Assembly: GCA_905160935.1 (NCBI GenBank)
Contig: CAJHZI010000558.1
Coordinates: forward strand, 108,501 to 172,500
Length of the DNA stretch: 64,000 nt
Direction of reading: 5' to 3'
Source of the DNA: Enchytraeus crypticus
Taxonomy: Eukaryota > Annelida > Clitellata > Enchytraeida > Enchytraeidae
The first letter of the stretch is position 1, and each line of letters begins with the position of its first letter. The notes under the pieces were generated by a model. It did no database searches, had not been told where the DNA came from, and was given only the letters and a program-made list of their open reading frames with translations. Below are positions 45,888 through 54,259 of the stretch, piece by piece. Made by a program: the position numbers and the translations under genes.

Positions 45888-47443
45888 TATAAAACAAAGT
45901 CGTGTTCGTATATCGTATTGTTCGATGTCATTATGTATGTTTTTATTTTGGGAGCTTTGATAATGATCTGCTGTAGTCGATGGTACAGACGCTAAGAAAG
46001 TTTTTATTGCCGTTGATGAAGAATAAGCCAAGTGTTTCGTTTAATGAAGTCGGTTATTTTACTTTTTTATTAGTATGTCTTTGATGAAATATTCTCTTAA
46101 TTTTTGGGTATTTAATAGTTTAATATTGCATATTATTATTATTATACAAATTTTATTTTACTTAAAATTTAGGTATAGAAATTTAACGTAAATTGCTTCT
46201 GGAAAGTATAAGGAGTATATTTTGAAGTAGTTTTGCCTGTAGCGAAATAAATAAGTTTTTTAATTTCATTTTATTTTTTCCCTACAGGCATATGCGCATT
46301 TCGTTGTATATTTTTTTATTCTGCCTTATTTTCTGTGTGTCTGATAGATAAACTTTCTAGGCTACTGCAAAGTTTGCAATCCTAGTTTAATGGTTCTTTT
46401 GCACTAATACAGGGATGCGGATCATGCGGTCAGAGTCGATCTGGTAGGGAATCGAACCCGTAGATGTCTGCTATTTGAAGCAAATATCCTGTCAAATCTG
46501 CTGTACGATGATTATTTTGTCGATGACTCAAATATTTTTAAATGAATATACTGTTAATAAATTGACCGCTTACCGTTAGATAATTACTGATGTTTATTTT
46601 AATTTTTTAAATAGAAAGTTCATCAGAAATATTTGAGTGCTCCGGAGAAGTTTCTGACCTTGCAGAAGATCATCGGTCAGGAGTTGAGTCTGGGTCAGTG
46701 TCAGCTGTCGAGCTCAGCCACCATGGCTCTTCTGTGGCTGACGAGGTTTGTCTGTCTATTGTGTAATCCTAAAGTTAGCCAGCAAGATAAAACCTTGTAC
46801 TCACTGGTGGTCAACTAGATAGGACCATGACCTCACTGGTGGTCAGCTAGATAGGACCATGTCCTCACTGGTGGTCAGCTAGATAGGACCATGTCCTCAC
46901 TGGTGGTCAGCTAGATAGGACCATGTCCTCACTGGTGGTCAGCTAGATAGGACCATGTCCTCACTGGTGGTCAGCTAGATAGGACCATGTCCTCACTGGT
47001 GGTCAGCTAGATAGGACCATGTCCTCACTGGTGGTCAGCTAGATAGGACCATGTCCTCACTGGTGGTCAGCTAGATAGGACCATGTCCTCACTGGTGGTT
47101 AGCTAGATAGGACAATGTCCTCACTGGTGGTCAGCTAGATAGGACCATGTTCTCACTGTTGGTCAGCTAAATAGGACCATGTCCTCACTGGTGGTCAGCT
47201 AGATAGGACCATGTCCTCACTGGTGGACGTTATGCAGGATAACTATTTGAATAATTTAATGTTCTTTGCACTTTGTTTATTTTGTGCACGATGTTTGTTT
47301 GCATACTTTTTCTGATATCTGACACTGTTTTTATGAATAAACATGGGTCTCTTTCTATCTCTCTCTTTCATTTATGTTCTATCAAGTGGCAGGTCAAAGG
47401 TAGACTACATTTTCTTTATCCTTTCTTTCATTTAATCCTGTCG

Positions 47444-47512
<69 letters not shown>

Positions 47513-49521
47513 CTGTCGTTAAACTTGGGTTTTTGATTTGTTAAATAAATAATGAATTAATTAATTAGCTTAGTTGATTTAGAGTACATTAAGATAACAG
47601 GGCCTTCTAGTGATCACTGATTGTAACCAAAAACACTGAGAATTTTGCATTAGACTTACATTAGTAATGATCAGGTTAATATTCTTAATGTGAAGCTAAG
47701 ATTACGTAGCAATCATATGCTGGATATTAATTTCAACCGTTGTACTAATGTACGAATTGATGATTGTTGGCCTTTTGAGCTTACGAAATCTTAATTGATG
47801 ATAGACTCGACTATGAATCAAACCTTGGACCTAGCACACAAGAAACTGACGCAATTATATCTAACCTGGCTAGAGCCAGTAGCCATGTCAGTAAGATATT
47901 CGACTGCGGATCAGTATGTGCGGGGTTCAAATTCTGGGCTCACCCGTCCTTTACATCGCTTTTGAGTGAGGAACCTGACGTTGACACTAGCTTTACCAGC
48001 TTTTAAACAATACTGCTAATTATATATTCTAGTAATGTTTATTATAATGGAAGTTTACTTGTATGATGAATTATAAATAGCCTATATATTAACTGCAAAA
48101 GCTATAGCAACAGTTTGTAAAGATACGCCAATGTATTGCTTTGTACTGTTTACTGTAGTTGTTACTATTTTGGTTTTAAATGCGATAACAATTTTTGATA
48201 GCCATATAATAAATAAATAATACTACAACTACAAGGAAGATAATTGAAGGAGATTGTGCTCTAATTGATAAATCATACAAGTGATTAGAACAAAATCAAA
48301 AAATTAATAATAATAACTAAATAATAAATAAAGTATTGAATGACTTGACTGATTTCAGAACGCTGCAGTTTATTCAGGGTATAATTGAAGGTCTACGCTC
48401 GGAGGAAGAAGATCTGCGAACAATTGTCAACAACGCCTATGGGCGGAGTTTAAGAGATTATCACGGATGGGTCATACGAAGTGCTTTTGCGGTATCTATC
48501 ATCAGAATAAACTTTTATAAATATTTTTCTCTGATATTTGACCACTATGTCGTGAATGATACCAAACTCTTCCAAATTTTAGCTAGCTAGTGTAAGGAGC
48601 ATGTGCAGACGCGATTTCACTAGGCTTTTCTTGAATAAACTATAATATTATATACCAAGATGATAAAATTATAGACGGTAAGATTACTGTGCTTTTAGCA
48701 AAGAATATCCTACTCTATCAAAAGCCACAAGCTAATTGGCAAGACTTAAATGGCAGTCATTCGTGGAATGAACAATTAGAACAAAGAATTTAAAAATTTG
48801 AAAATCATTGCTGAAGGCAATGACTGCCATCGTAATCTTATTTCCTTCAATCCAAGTTAAACAAGGATCGGGATTCTTAAACTTTCCAATTTGTTTTAGA
48901 AAATTTGTAGCAATTCAGGAGCTTAGGCGCTCATCAACCGAATGCTCTTTCGGACAGTGGTTTGGCTCTTAATGCTTTGTCGCCTTTTATGACACGTGCG
49001 GTCACTGTTGGTCTAATCTTCAGTCACCCATGCGCAACAAGTTTGACGGCACAACACGGGAAAGAAATTACTGCCATCTTTGTTTATAATGCCCTACCAA
49101 AGTATGCACTTCCATTATTGTGTTGTTTCACTTGAATGTCTTGGACTACAATCATTTATCCTATGCGCAAAGAAGTTGCGCAACTCTACGTTGAATCTAA
49201 TTCCTCGTATTATCCTACATTCGTGGATGACATGCCTGACATCCTCGGTGGACTTAAGAAAAGGACGTTAAACTGTATGTTACTACATAGACTAATTGTG
49301 TTGTTGTTGTTGCGGTTTTTAAGATGGCCGTACGTTCTGTTCCTACGAAGCAGAAATTGTTCGAGTGTTTCGCTGTCGACGACTCTCACATTCTCCATCC
49401 AGCCTTTGAGAAGTCCATCATGCTCGACCTCTCCGATCAATCAGCAGCCTTGTCTAGTGTGGTCAGCATCCTACATTCACATCTCGTCGACAACGTTTTG
49501 AATTTTCCTGACCAAGTTTAA
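33776..49521 (+). CDS. PLEKHA8: PLEKHA8 / FAPP2: PI4P-binding PH domain plus glycolipid-transfer (GLTP) domain protein, twelve coding exons
   Basis: Exons: 33776-33815, 34474-34590, 35171-35344, 36435-36550, 37337-37510, 38746-38795, 42645-42857, 43308-43393, 44007-44065, 46615-46745, 48359-48491, 49324-49521. All introns are GT-AG, phases agree, and the total is 1491 nt (496 aa, close to vertebrate FAPP2). The PH domain (about 1-93) has the FAPP signature [20 protein letters not shown], including Lys7 and Arg18 at the PI4P site. [17 protein letters not shown] helix follows, then a low-complexity linker. The GLTP domain (about 300-485) keeps the glycolipid headgroup residues: Asp337, Asn341 and Lys344 in DIVGNIKK, Trp384 in LLWL, and His422 in YHGW. 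FAPP2 binds PI4P/ARF1 at the trans-Golgi and transfers glucosylceramide. PH plus full GLTP separates it from PLEKHA3 (FAPP1). An in-frame ATG two codons upstream (33770) is an alternative start. Introns are crowded with repeats. Confidence 0.97.
34285..34425 (+). mobile_element. LINE family D 3' end abutting PLEKHA8 exon 2
   Basis: TAGATGATTTAAAGATCCAC, TCGTATGTGGACGCAAAGAC, then GTACCATGGACCTGCCAGTA and GACAGTGCACTAAGAGAGA. It ends about 48 bp before the exon 2 acceptor. This creates a spurious fusion frame (34365-34628) that joins LINE sequence to PH-domain sequence. Confidence 0.8.
34474..34590 (+). CDS. PLEKHA8: PLEKHA8 exon 2 (PH domain)
   Basis: Acceptor GGTATATTGTAG. The frame reads [20 protein letters not shown] and then [18 protein letters not shown]. 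Donor GTTATT. Confidence 0.95.
35171..35344 (+). CDS. PLEKHA8: PLEKHA8 exon 3 (end of PH domain)
   Basis: The frame reads [20 protein letters not shown], then [20 protein letters not shown] and [17 protein letters not shown]. This covers the last PH strands and the C-terminal helix. Confidence 0.95.
35381..35518 (+). mobile_element. tRNA-derived SINE, family A (diverged)
   Basis: TTCAGAGCAGTAGGTGCAGG, GTTTAAATTTTGTGCTATCA, then GAAATTGATGTTAAGCTAGG. It lies just after exon 3. Confidence 0.55.
36220..36325 (-). mobile_element. Family B repeat fragment
   Basis: CATCATCATCATCTTCCCTT, GAATCCCAGTTTAACTAGGG and TCGGGATACGAATAGACTGT. Confidence 0.8.
36435..36550 (+). CDS. PLEKHA8: PLEKHA8 exon 4
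   Basis: The frame reads [20 protein letters not shown] and then [18 protein letters not shown]. The [15 protein letters not shown] block is a hallmark of FAPP proteins after the PH domain. Confidence 0.92.
36597..36830 (-). mobile_element. LINE family D 3' end, reverse orientation
   Basis: GTGCACTGCCTACGGGCAGA, a partial tandem repeat CTGCCTGCTAGCAGGTCCAT, then TTCATGCCCACATATGAGA. It continues to GTGGGCCCCCTATGTCTTCC, matching the inverse of 34210-34420. Confidence 0.75.
36975..37225 (-). mobile_element. Family B repeat, near full length
   Basis: CATCATCATCTTCCCTTTAA, TCCCAGTTTAACTAGGGTCG, GGAGCCTAGGCGCTCACCAG, TCTGACGTTGTTTTAGATCT and CTACGACACGTGCAGTTTCC. Confidence 0.85.
37337..37510 (+). 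CDS. PLEKHA8: PLEKHA8 exon 5 (linker)
   Basis: The frame reads [20 protein letters not shown], then [20 protein letters not shown] and [18 protein letters not shown]. Acceptor TTAATGTAG, donor GTAATG, phase 0 at both ends. Confidence 0.88.
37690..37808 (+). mobile_element. tRNA-derived SINE, family A (diverged)
   Basis: AGAATCCATATCCAGTGCTC, then GGAAACTGACGTTAAACTTT and GTCTTTAGCTTT. Confidence 0.6.
38062..38131. repeat. Inverted repeat (GATCAAAAGCAG ... CTGCTTTTGATC)
   Basis: The arms at 38062-38087 and 38098-38131 pair over GATCAAAAGCAG and GTATATTGCTAA, with an 8-base difference from an insert in the second arm. Confidence 0.75.
38395..38745 (+). mobile_element. CR1/L2-like LINE 3' end with (GATT)n tail forming the exon 6 acceptor
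   Basis: Starts in degraded pol sequence (GCCATGGGCAGACGCTCCTT, CTGCTCCGACAATATGGAAC, equivalent to LGRRSF..APTIWN). It continues to GACGTCTCTGACATTGCCTT, ACCGGACGTTAAATTG and (ATTG)n ending GATAG. The last AG is the acceptor of PLEKHA8 exon 6. Confidence 0.8.
38746..38795 (+). CDS. PLEKHA8: PLEKHA8 exon 6 (short linker exon)
   Basis: Sixteen codons plus two bases, [16 protein letters not shown]. Acceptor GATTGATTGATAG, donor GTAAAT. Phases 0 and 2 fit exons 5 and 7. Confidence 0.8.
38800..40930. other. PLEKHA8 intron 6; no exon recognised
   Basis: AT-rich. An imperfect inverted repeat lies at about 40045-40132 (AGCAGCAGACTAT ... ATAGTCTGCTACT, flanked by AATCTTAC / GTAAGATT). Confidence 0.45.
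40934..41012 (-). mobile_element. tRNA-derived SINE, family A, reverse
   Basis: AAGCTAATGTTAACGTCAGT, TTCCTCACTCGAAAGCGATG, then CAGTGACGGGCGAGCCCAGG. This is the inverse of the tail half of the 23571 copy. Confidence 0.75.
41858..42090 (+). mobile_element. Family B repeat copy
   Basis: CCGTGTTGTGTCGGGGTAGC, GAATAGACCAACCGTAGACT, AGGGCATTCGGTTGATGAAC and ATTGCAACAAAATTGTCTAA. The 3' end is rearranged (TTTTAATCCCAACCCTAGCT). Confidence 0.8.
42430..42610 (+). mobile_element. CR1/L2-like LINE 3' end just before PLEKHA8 exon 7
   Basis: GATCACCGGACCGGCACCGT, TTAGGATCTTCTTTCTCTTC, TGGGGTGAATTGATTTGTGG, GGACGTCCCTGACATCATCC and a TTATTATTAATATT tail. Almost every block aligns with 61700-61870. It ends about 35 bp before the exon 7 acceptor. 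Confidence 0.85.
42645..42857 (+). CDS. PLEKHA8: PLEKHA8 exon 7 (linker)
   Basis: The frame reads [20 protein letters not shown], a Ser/Gly-rich stretch, then [14 protein letters not shown] leading into the GLTP domain. Noticeably GC-richer than its introns. Confidence 0.93.
42978..43230. repeat. Minisatellite, 18-bp unit (AAGGGTGGTTATCATAAT), about 14 copies
   Basis: Fills most of intron 7. Unit length divisible by three gives false open frames on both strands. Confidence 0.95.
43308..43393 (+). CDS. PLEKHA8: PLEKHA8 exon 8 (start of GLTP domain)
   Basis: The frame reads [20 protein letters not shown] and then CRAILPII. The first GLTP helix pattern ([14 protein letters not shown]) is clear. 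Confidence 0.93.
44007..44065 (+). CDS. PLEKHA8: PLEKHA8 exon 9 (GLTP headgroup site)
   Basis: [20 protein letters not shown]. It carries the Asp and Asn of the D..x3..N..K glycolipid-headgroup motif. The Lys follows as the first codon of exon 10. Confidence 0.95.
44090..44228. repeat. (AC)n(TA)n microsatellite
   Basis: Starts with ACACACACAC, then long TA blocks. The MITE at 44229 is inserted in it. Confidence 0.95.
44229..44986. mobile_element. 758-bp non-autonomous DNA transposon (MITE), Tc1/mariner-type ends
   Basis: The left end CAGACTGGGGCAAAAACAAA and the right end (reverse complement) CAGACTGGGGCATAAAAAAA continue to match for about 150 bp (CCCCTAGCGAAATCT, TTTAAGAAAACTCAAAATAT, TCTGCGTAT, CCTGCAA). 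The element is flanked by TA on both sides, the Tc1/mariner target duplication. The subterminal region is repeated inside (about 44440-44600). No transposase frame is present. Confidence 0.88.
44990..45050. repeat. (TA)n microsatellite
   Basis: TA run continuing the tract in which the MITE landed. Confidence 0.95.
45051..45200 (+). mobile_element. LINE family D pol C-terminal fragment, open 49 codons
   Basis: Uninterrupted frame: [40 protein letters not shown], then SWTCQLAGH and TAA. This is the least damaged copy of the family's C-terminus here, and it defines what the other fragments encode. Confidence 0.8.
45261..45780. mobile_element. Dispersed repeat beginning ACTAGCTGACCCGGCGGACT
   Basis: About 520 bp from ACTAGCTGACCCGGCGGACT through a (TATC)n tract to GTTCCTGAGTTATAAGTGCC and CGAACACGACTTTG. 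Inside is a minus-strand tRNA-like block (45505-45435: GATGGCTCAATGGTATAGAT as box A, AGGATTCGATTCTGGC as box B). A perfect 17-bp hairpin lies at 45331-45371. I recall the ACTAGCTGACCCGGC head from other invertebrate repeats but cannot assign a class. Confidence 0.65.
45782..45905. repeat. (TA)n block flanked by inverted CGAACACGACTTTG ends
   Basis: Left side reads ACGAACACGACTTTGTTATA. Right side reads ATAAAACAAAGTCGTGTTCG. The element end is therefore present in both orientations around the TA tract. Confidence 0.85.
46395..46510 (-). mobile_element. tRNA-like SINE fragment
   Basis: On the minus strand a box B-like GGGTTCGATTCCCTACC lies downstream of a weak box A region. It sits about 100 bp before PLEKHA8 exon 10, antisense. 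Confidence 0.5.
46615..46745 (+). CDS. PLEKHA8: PLEKHA8 exon 10 (GLTP domain, Trp site)
   Basis: The frame reads [20 protein letters not shown], then [20 protein letters not shown] and WLTR. It holds the Trp that stacks on the sugar ring in GLTP folds. Confidence 0.96.
46799..47228. repeat. Minisatellite, 32-bp unit, about 13 copies
   Basis: The unit is CTCACTGGTGGTCAGCTAGA followed by TAGGACCATGTC. It begins 53 bp after exon 10. Copies are nearly identical. Confidence 0.97.
47446..47500. repeat. (TA)n microsatellite
   Basis: TA run ending in (TG)n. Confidence 0.95.
47872..48005 (+). mobile_element. tRNA-derived SINE, family A
   Basis: GAGCCAGTAGCCATGTCAGT, GACTGCGGATCAGTATGTGC, box B-like GGTTCAAATTCTGGGCTC, then GAACCTGACGTTGACACTAG. 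Confidence 0.8.
48359..48491 (+). CDS. PLEKHA8: PLEKHA8 exon 11 (GLTP domain, His site)
   Basis: The frame reads [40 protein letters not shown], then SAFA. NNAYG..L...HGW is the most diagnostic GLTP motif. Confidence 0.96.
48840..49065 (-). mobile_element. Family B repeat copy
   Basis: TTTCCTTCAATCCAAGTTAA, GGAGCTTAGGCGCTCATCAA, AATGCTCTTTCGGACAGTGG and TATGACACGTGCGGTCACTG. Confidence 0.8.
49200..49280 (+). mobile_element. CR1/L2-like LINE 3' end before PLEKHA8 exon 12
   Basis: GTGGATGACATGCCTGACAT, then CTCGGTGGACTTAAGAAAAG and GACGTTAAACTGT. It matches the terminal block of 61800-61850 and ends about 45 bp before the acceptor. Confidence 0.65.
49324..49521 (+). CDS. PLEKHA8: PLEKHA8 exon 12 (end of GLTP domain and stop)
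   Basis: 65 codons plus [23 protein letters not shown] through to [20 protein letters not shown]. Acceptor GCGGTTTTTAAG. Confidence 0.94.
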   Translation: MAVRSVPTKQKLFECFAVDDSHILHPAFEKSIMLDLSDQSAALSSVVSILHSHLVDNVLNFPDQV

Positions 49522-49809
49522 CTCTTAACCAGTCTGCAAATTCCCTTCCAGTCTGAAGCCGGCAAATCTGTGACTTATGTTTTGTAAGAAAGTAAGCATT
49601 AAGTTAAGTATTTAGTTATTGCTTTGCACGATTTCAGTTGATTCATTTTGATAAGAGTGTCTGAATCTTAAAGACTCTTAATTTATGAACTTTTAGTAAT
49701 TGGCATATGACATGCGTACTTTGCATATTGTCATCGTTGTAAAGTACAATGGTTTCTCCACTTCTCGGCACAGGATGGATCAAAACTTCCGGATCCAATA
49801 TTTAGTAAA

Positions 49810-49815
49810 AATAAA
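49810..49815 (+). promoter_or_regulatory. PLEKHA8: Candidate polyadenylation signal for PLEKHA8
   Basis: AATAAA 289 bp after the stop codon, with further AATAAA matches within 60 bp. Chosen by position only. Confidence 0.4.
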
Positions 49816-49821
49816 ACCTGC

Positions 49822-52300
49822 TTTACTATGCTGCTTTTTTCTGACGACTTTTAAAAAGATAAATAAATGAAAAATAAAGGCTTAAAGTCCGTTAAGCCTA
49901 TCTCCGAAAGAATTATTTTCCCTAGGATGGAAAAATTATTTTAAAATTTGAATTTTAGAATTTAATTAAACTAATTAAAAGTTAGTATTCTTAATTAATA
50001 TTCAATAATTATAAATGAAATAAGTTAATATTCAATAACTAGTAAAAGAATTAAATTATTTGAGCTATCATTTATTTATTGCTCTGATTCTCTTAAACAG
50101 GAATGAGTTTTCGTTAATCTTATTTAATTTCTAATATTAAGAAGTTGTGATTAGTTGTTATTTATTTCGATTCATTCTGTTAACGAAATTTGAAAATGTG
50201 ATACAACAAATACAATTACATTGAACACTTGAGTATTTTTTATGATTTCAAATCAAAAACTTTAAATGTTCTCTGCTGACAGCTTGCAAGTTTAATATTA
50301 ACGCTACTATATTTTGATGATTTTATTAGTGACGTTTAGAATTTCTGATGAAATTAATGAGTATTTTATACAAACTAATAGGATACAAGGGAAGGGGATG
50401 ATGATGATGAATAGATAGGGTCACTGATGGTCATTTCACTGTAATGTGTGCCTGTGTTTAATTTCATTAACGTTACATGTGTGTACAGTATACATTATGA
50501 ATTATTAATATCAGTGTATTGTTGGTACTGGTACATAAAGTAAATAAACTGCGATCTTGATGGTTATGAAATATAAGCATCTGCGGCCGTGAACTCATTT
50601 GTCTTCATGTTTAGTTGTTTTGTAGTATTTCATATATTGATGAAGGTTTGTAACATTGTAAACCTTTCAAATGTAAGTTTATGAACTGCGTTCAAAATTA
50701 ATTGACTCTTCTATTATATTGTAATTAGTGAATGTTTAACATTTATACTAATTGTAATTAGCAGGAATAGCGTGTTAAAATGTGTACTGGAACTCTAAAC
50801 AAAATTGCGCATAATTTTACAGTAGTTATGTGCTTACAGGGTTTTTTCTCATGCAGAGTTTTTGAAGACTCTAATAAATGAATCATTGCCAATCCATAAA
50901 TTAATCGTGCCGCAAAAGGTGGCTCTGGAAAGCAACGGGAAGTAACCTCAGAAGCAATATTATTCTCAAGCTATAGGCTACGGTAAGGTGTTAAGTGTTG
51001 ATAAAGCATACTTGTTTATGAAATGGATTAACTCGTTGATCGATGATGTGCTCTTTATGTATCGTGACTATTATCAATGAATCATTGCCAATCAATATTT
51101 CTTCACACTAGATTCTGTATACTGGAAATGATTCTATTTTATGGCGCATATTTTTCCTCTATTTGTCATTTGGAATGTTAAAACTGAAGTAGACGATAAA
51201 GACTAAAGCCAAGTTTCAGATTTGTTGTTGTATAAAAAGCTATAAAGCTAAGTATAACGTCTGTTTCTTTGCGCTAGTGTACTGTCAGAGACTGTTCGGC
51301 GGAGTTCCGAACCCGTTACCTCTTGCTTATCGGGTACGTATGTTACCAACTCAGCTGAACCGCAACTAACCGGCTGAATGAGTATGTTTACCATAAATAT
51401 GGTCTCAGAAATTCATTTGAGAAAGAAGAGTGGAATTATGCGAGAATGGGTCTTTCTGGGTGAGTGGTACAGTTGTTTGGCTGCCTCTAACAATTTACTG
51501 GTGTTTTAGACTTTTCACATTTTCGACGATTATTATAGTTCATAATTACTTAATATTAAGTTAATATTAATAATTTTAATATAATTATTTATACGTTTAT
51601 TTAATTTAAAGTGCAAGATAAATCATCTTACATGTAAGTTACACATCGAGGGTTAATAGTCGTGATTATCAGCTGTGGGCTAATATCTGTGTAATATCTA
51701 TGAATTAAATTTAAGTGACATCTATTATACTTGTATTACATTTCTTGTCAATCTGCGAATTTGTAAAGATTTGTAAACCTTTTCTCTACATTTCTCTAAG
51801 TTTCTGTGTTTCTGTCTGATGTAATTATGAGATTAGTTATTGCTTCATCGTTTTTTTATCCCACATCTAATCAAAGTCAAGGAAAGTTTCTGAGACATAT
51901 CCTTCTCTTTGTTATATCTGCATTAGTGCTCCCTGAAATCAAAAGCAGCTTTTAACGGTGATAGGGTGTATGCTAAGCAATCATTGTGTAGTCAGTAACT
52001 ATATGAATTTAGCTTCCTCATAAGACTTTGATCATCTTCATTTGAATATCTTATGAAGTATAGTATTGTCTGTAGCAGACAGTGACACGTAATGCATTGG
52101 TAACTTATTCTGATCAACATTTCTCTCATATTCTATATATTTCAGATTAATTTGTTACAAGCCCATATGAATTTCATGCCATTCAGCTGTTGATATATTT
52201 ATCAGTAATTTTTTGTTATTCCTCATACCGGTTTCACAATCGAATTTTTCACCGATAGTTAAAATCTCAACAAAATAATGATTTTCAAAGTATTGAAAGT
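49822..52300. other. Intergenic; only weak repeat fragments
   Basis: A (GAT)n tract lies near 50397-50415. CTCAAGCTATAGGCTACGGT near 50973 matches segments at 10660 and 33610. A minus-strand tRNA-like block lies at about 51300-51365 (TCAGCTGAGTTGGTAAC box A, ACGGGTTCGGAACTCC box B). No gene recognised. Confidence 0.45.
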
Positions 52301-52304
52301 CAAT

Positions 52305-52478
52305 GGCTGTAATAGAAGGAAGAATGCAAGGGAAGAGAGTTAGAGAAAGACCGAGACATGGGATGCTAGATGATCTGATTACGAATTCATAAACAGAGAT
52401 GAAAGGGAAAGCTGAAAATAGAATTGGTTGAAAGAGTTATATGCCATGGACCTGCCGTTTGGCAGTGCACAAGAAGAA
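52305..52478 (+). mobile_element. LINE family D pol C-terminal fragment
   Basis: Translates as VIEGRMQGKRVRERPRHGML, DDLITNS, stop, TEMKGKAENR, then SYMPWTCRLAVH. It ends in (GAA)n. Confidence 0.75.
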
Positions 52479-52744
52479 GAAGAAAGTCGATGCACATTGT
52501 CCGTGATGTTGATTGCTATTTTTATAATAGCGATAACTTTCTTGATTTGATATCTTGTTAAATGCATAAAAATTTGACAAGTTGTTGCCGCCTGATCTCT
52601 CTATCTCTCTGCAGTTCCGCCGTCCGGAATTTTCTTAGCAGCGCACTTATGCAGTGGCGCTTTATTCTGGAAAAAAGCTGATTCGTATTTCTTAATTCAT
52701 TCGCCAGGATTTTTAAAATGTATGTTTAACGTCAAGGTCAAAAG

Positions 52745-52900
52745 CCAAAAAAGGGCTTCTCTTCAAGACGTCAGGTGTACTAGTGTACTCTGAATGGTGA
52801 ATGTCCGAGATTTTACTCTCTGATCAGCTCTACCGGGAATTGATCCCAGGACTTTGGAACAGCCATTTAAACTTAATGCTGTTACGTAACATACTTACAC
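52745..52900 (-). mobile_element. Degenerate tRNA-derived SINE, same family as 22640-22775
   Basis: Shares GAATGTCCGAGATTTTACTC and TCTGATCAGC with the better copy. The box B is worn (GGGATCAATTCCC). Confidence 0.6.
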
Positions 52901-54195
52901 ACTCAGGCATACAGGCATTCTAAACTCATTCGCCTGGTCCTCGAAACGGAAGACATTTATCAATCGAAGCCTTGCTAAACGCAGAATTTTTTCAAATTTG
53001 TTGTTGGCTTGCAGACAATTTCTTTCGCAGATTGTTTGCTTATATAAGAACTTTGTTATCTAAATGGCTTTTCTCATTTCAGTAATCGTTTTATAGTAAT
53101 TCACCTGGAATAAAGATAGAATTATACCGATCCTAACTTTTAAGCCGTTTTTTATTTTCTGAGATCTATTATCAAGAATGGATTAATAACTACAACCAAT
53201 TGTACTTTACGTATTCTAACGATGCTGTTTTATGACTTGCAATCAAACCATCGTAAAACTGGGGGAGACTTTGCAGAATGCTGGGGATGATTTCTGATAT
53301 TTACATTTTTCAATCTATGCCAGATATTTTAAGTTTGACAAGAAAACCAAGCCTAGTCTGAAGCTTGTTTCTCAAGGAAAGCAATAGAGTTCATAACAGC
53401 CTTTGTATTCAAATTTCATTCTAATATTGCAGGCATGAATAATCTCAAAACATTTAGTAATGCCTCTCTGAAAAGATCTATTTTGTTAGTTCAGTGTGAC
53501 GTTTAAAAATTGAATACTTAGCAGTGTTGATTAGGTTTAGATGTTTAATTTCGACGCTATGTGTAGCCTAGTAGGCCTATGTTTTCCACCCTTATTTCTG
53601 TCATTGTACTTGTAATATCATTAATTTTTATTTCTAATTAATATAAACGTTTCCTTTACTCATTGTATATTATTTCAATATTTGTGACCAAATTGAAGTT
53701 AATATGTTCCTATTTCTGGAGTTCATTTATTTACCAACTAATTTATATTTTTGTATGCACATTAATTTATTATGAATGATTCTTCTCTCTCACTTCAGTA
53801 CATTACAAGTATGGACACTTGTATGGACACAAGGATTGTTTAACGAGATATTGAACCTTTTCCATAATCTCAAAGACATGGCTCGTATCAAATTTCAATT
53901 AGTCACTGGCCAATATCAAGTTCCCTTTCCTTCACGGGTGGGTAGTATCAACTGAGCCAACTAGGTGGTCAAGTAGGTTGCAAGCTTGTCTGGTAAGCAG
54001 AAGGTATCGGCAGAAAATTCTGGCTTGACTCTCAATGATAGAATCTTCTCTAGGGGTGAAATATGGTGAAATGTAGGCCTACTCGTGAAACTTGTTGCTC
54101 GTTTAATCAGAGATAAATTAAGTCAAATTTAATAGGCAATAGATAACTACTGCCGATTATTGTAAAGTTATGAGAATATTTTGCTTTTTATAAAT
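52901..54195. other. No gene recognised
   Basis: AT-rich intergenic DNA. TAGGCCTA octamers lie at 53572-53579 and 54074-54081. Confidence 0.4.
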
Positions 54196-54199
54196 TCTC

Positions 54200-54221
54200 T
54201 CTGTGTCTCTCTCTCTCTCTC

Positions 54222-54256
<35 letters not shown>
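54200..54256. repeat. (CT)n microsatellite
   Basis: CT run with few interruptions. Confidence 0.93.
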
Positions 54257-54257
<1 letters not shown>

Positions 54258-54259
54258 AC

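Noticed and set aside
46799-47228. Second CRISPR-like array
   Set aside because: Contiguous 32-bp units without unique spacers, inside PLEKHA8 intron 10.
49210-49440. 76-codon minus-strand frame
   Set aside because: Antisense of a LINE end and PLEKHA8 exon 12.
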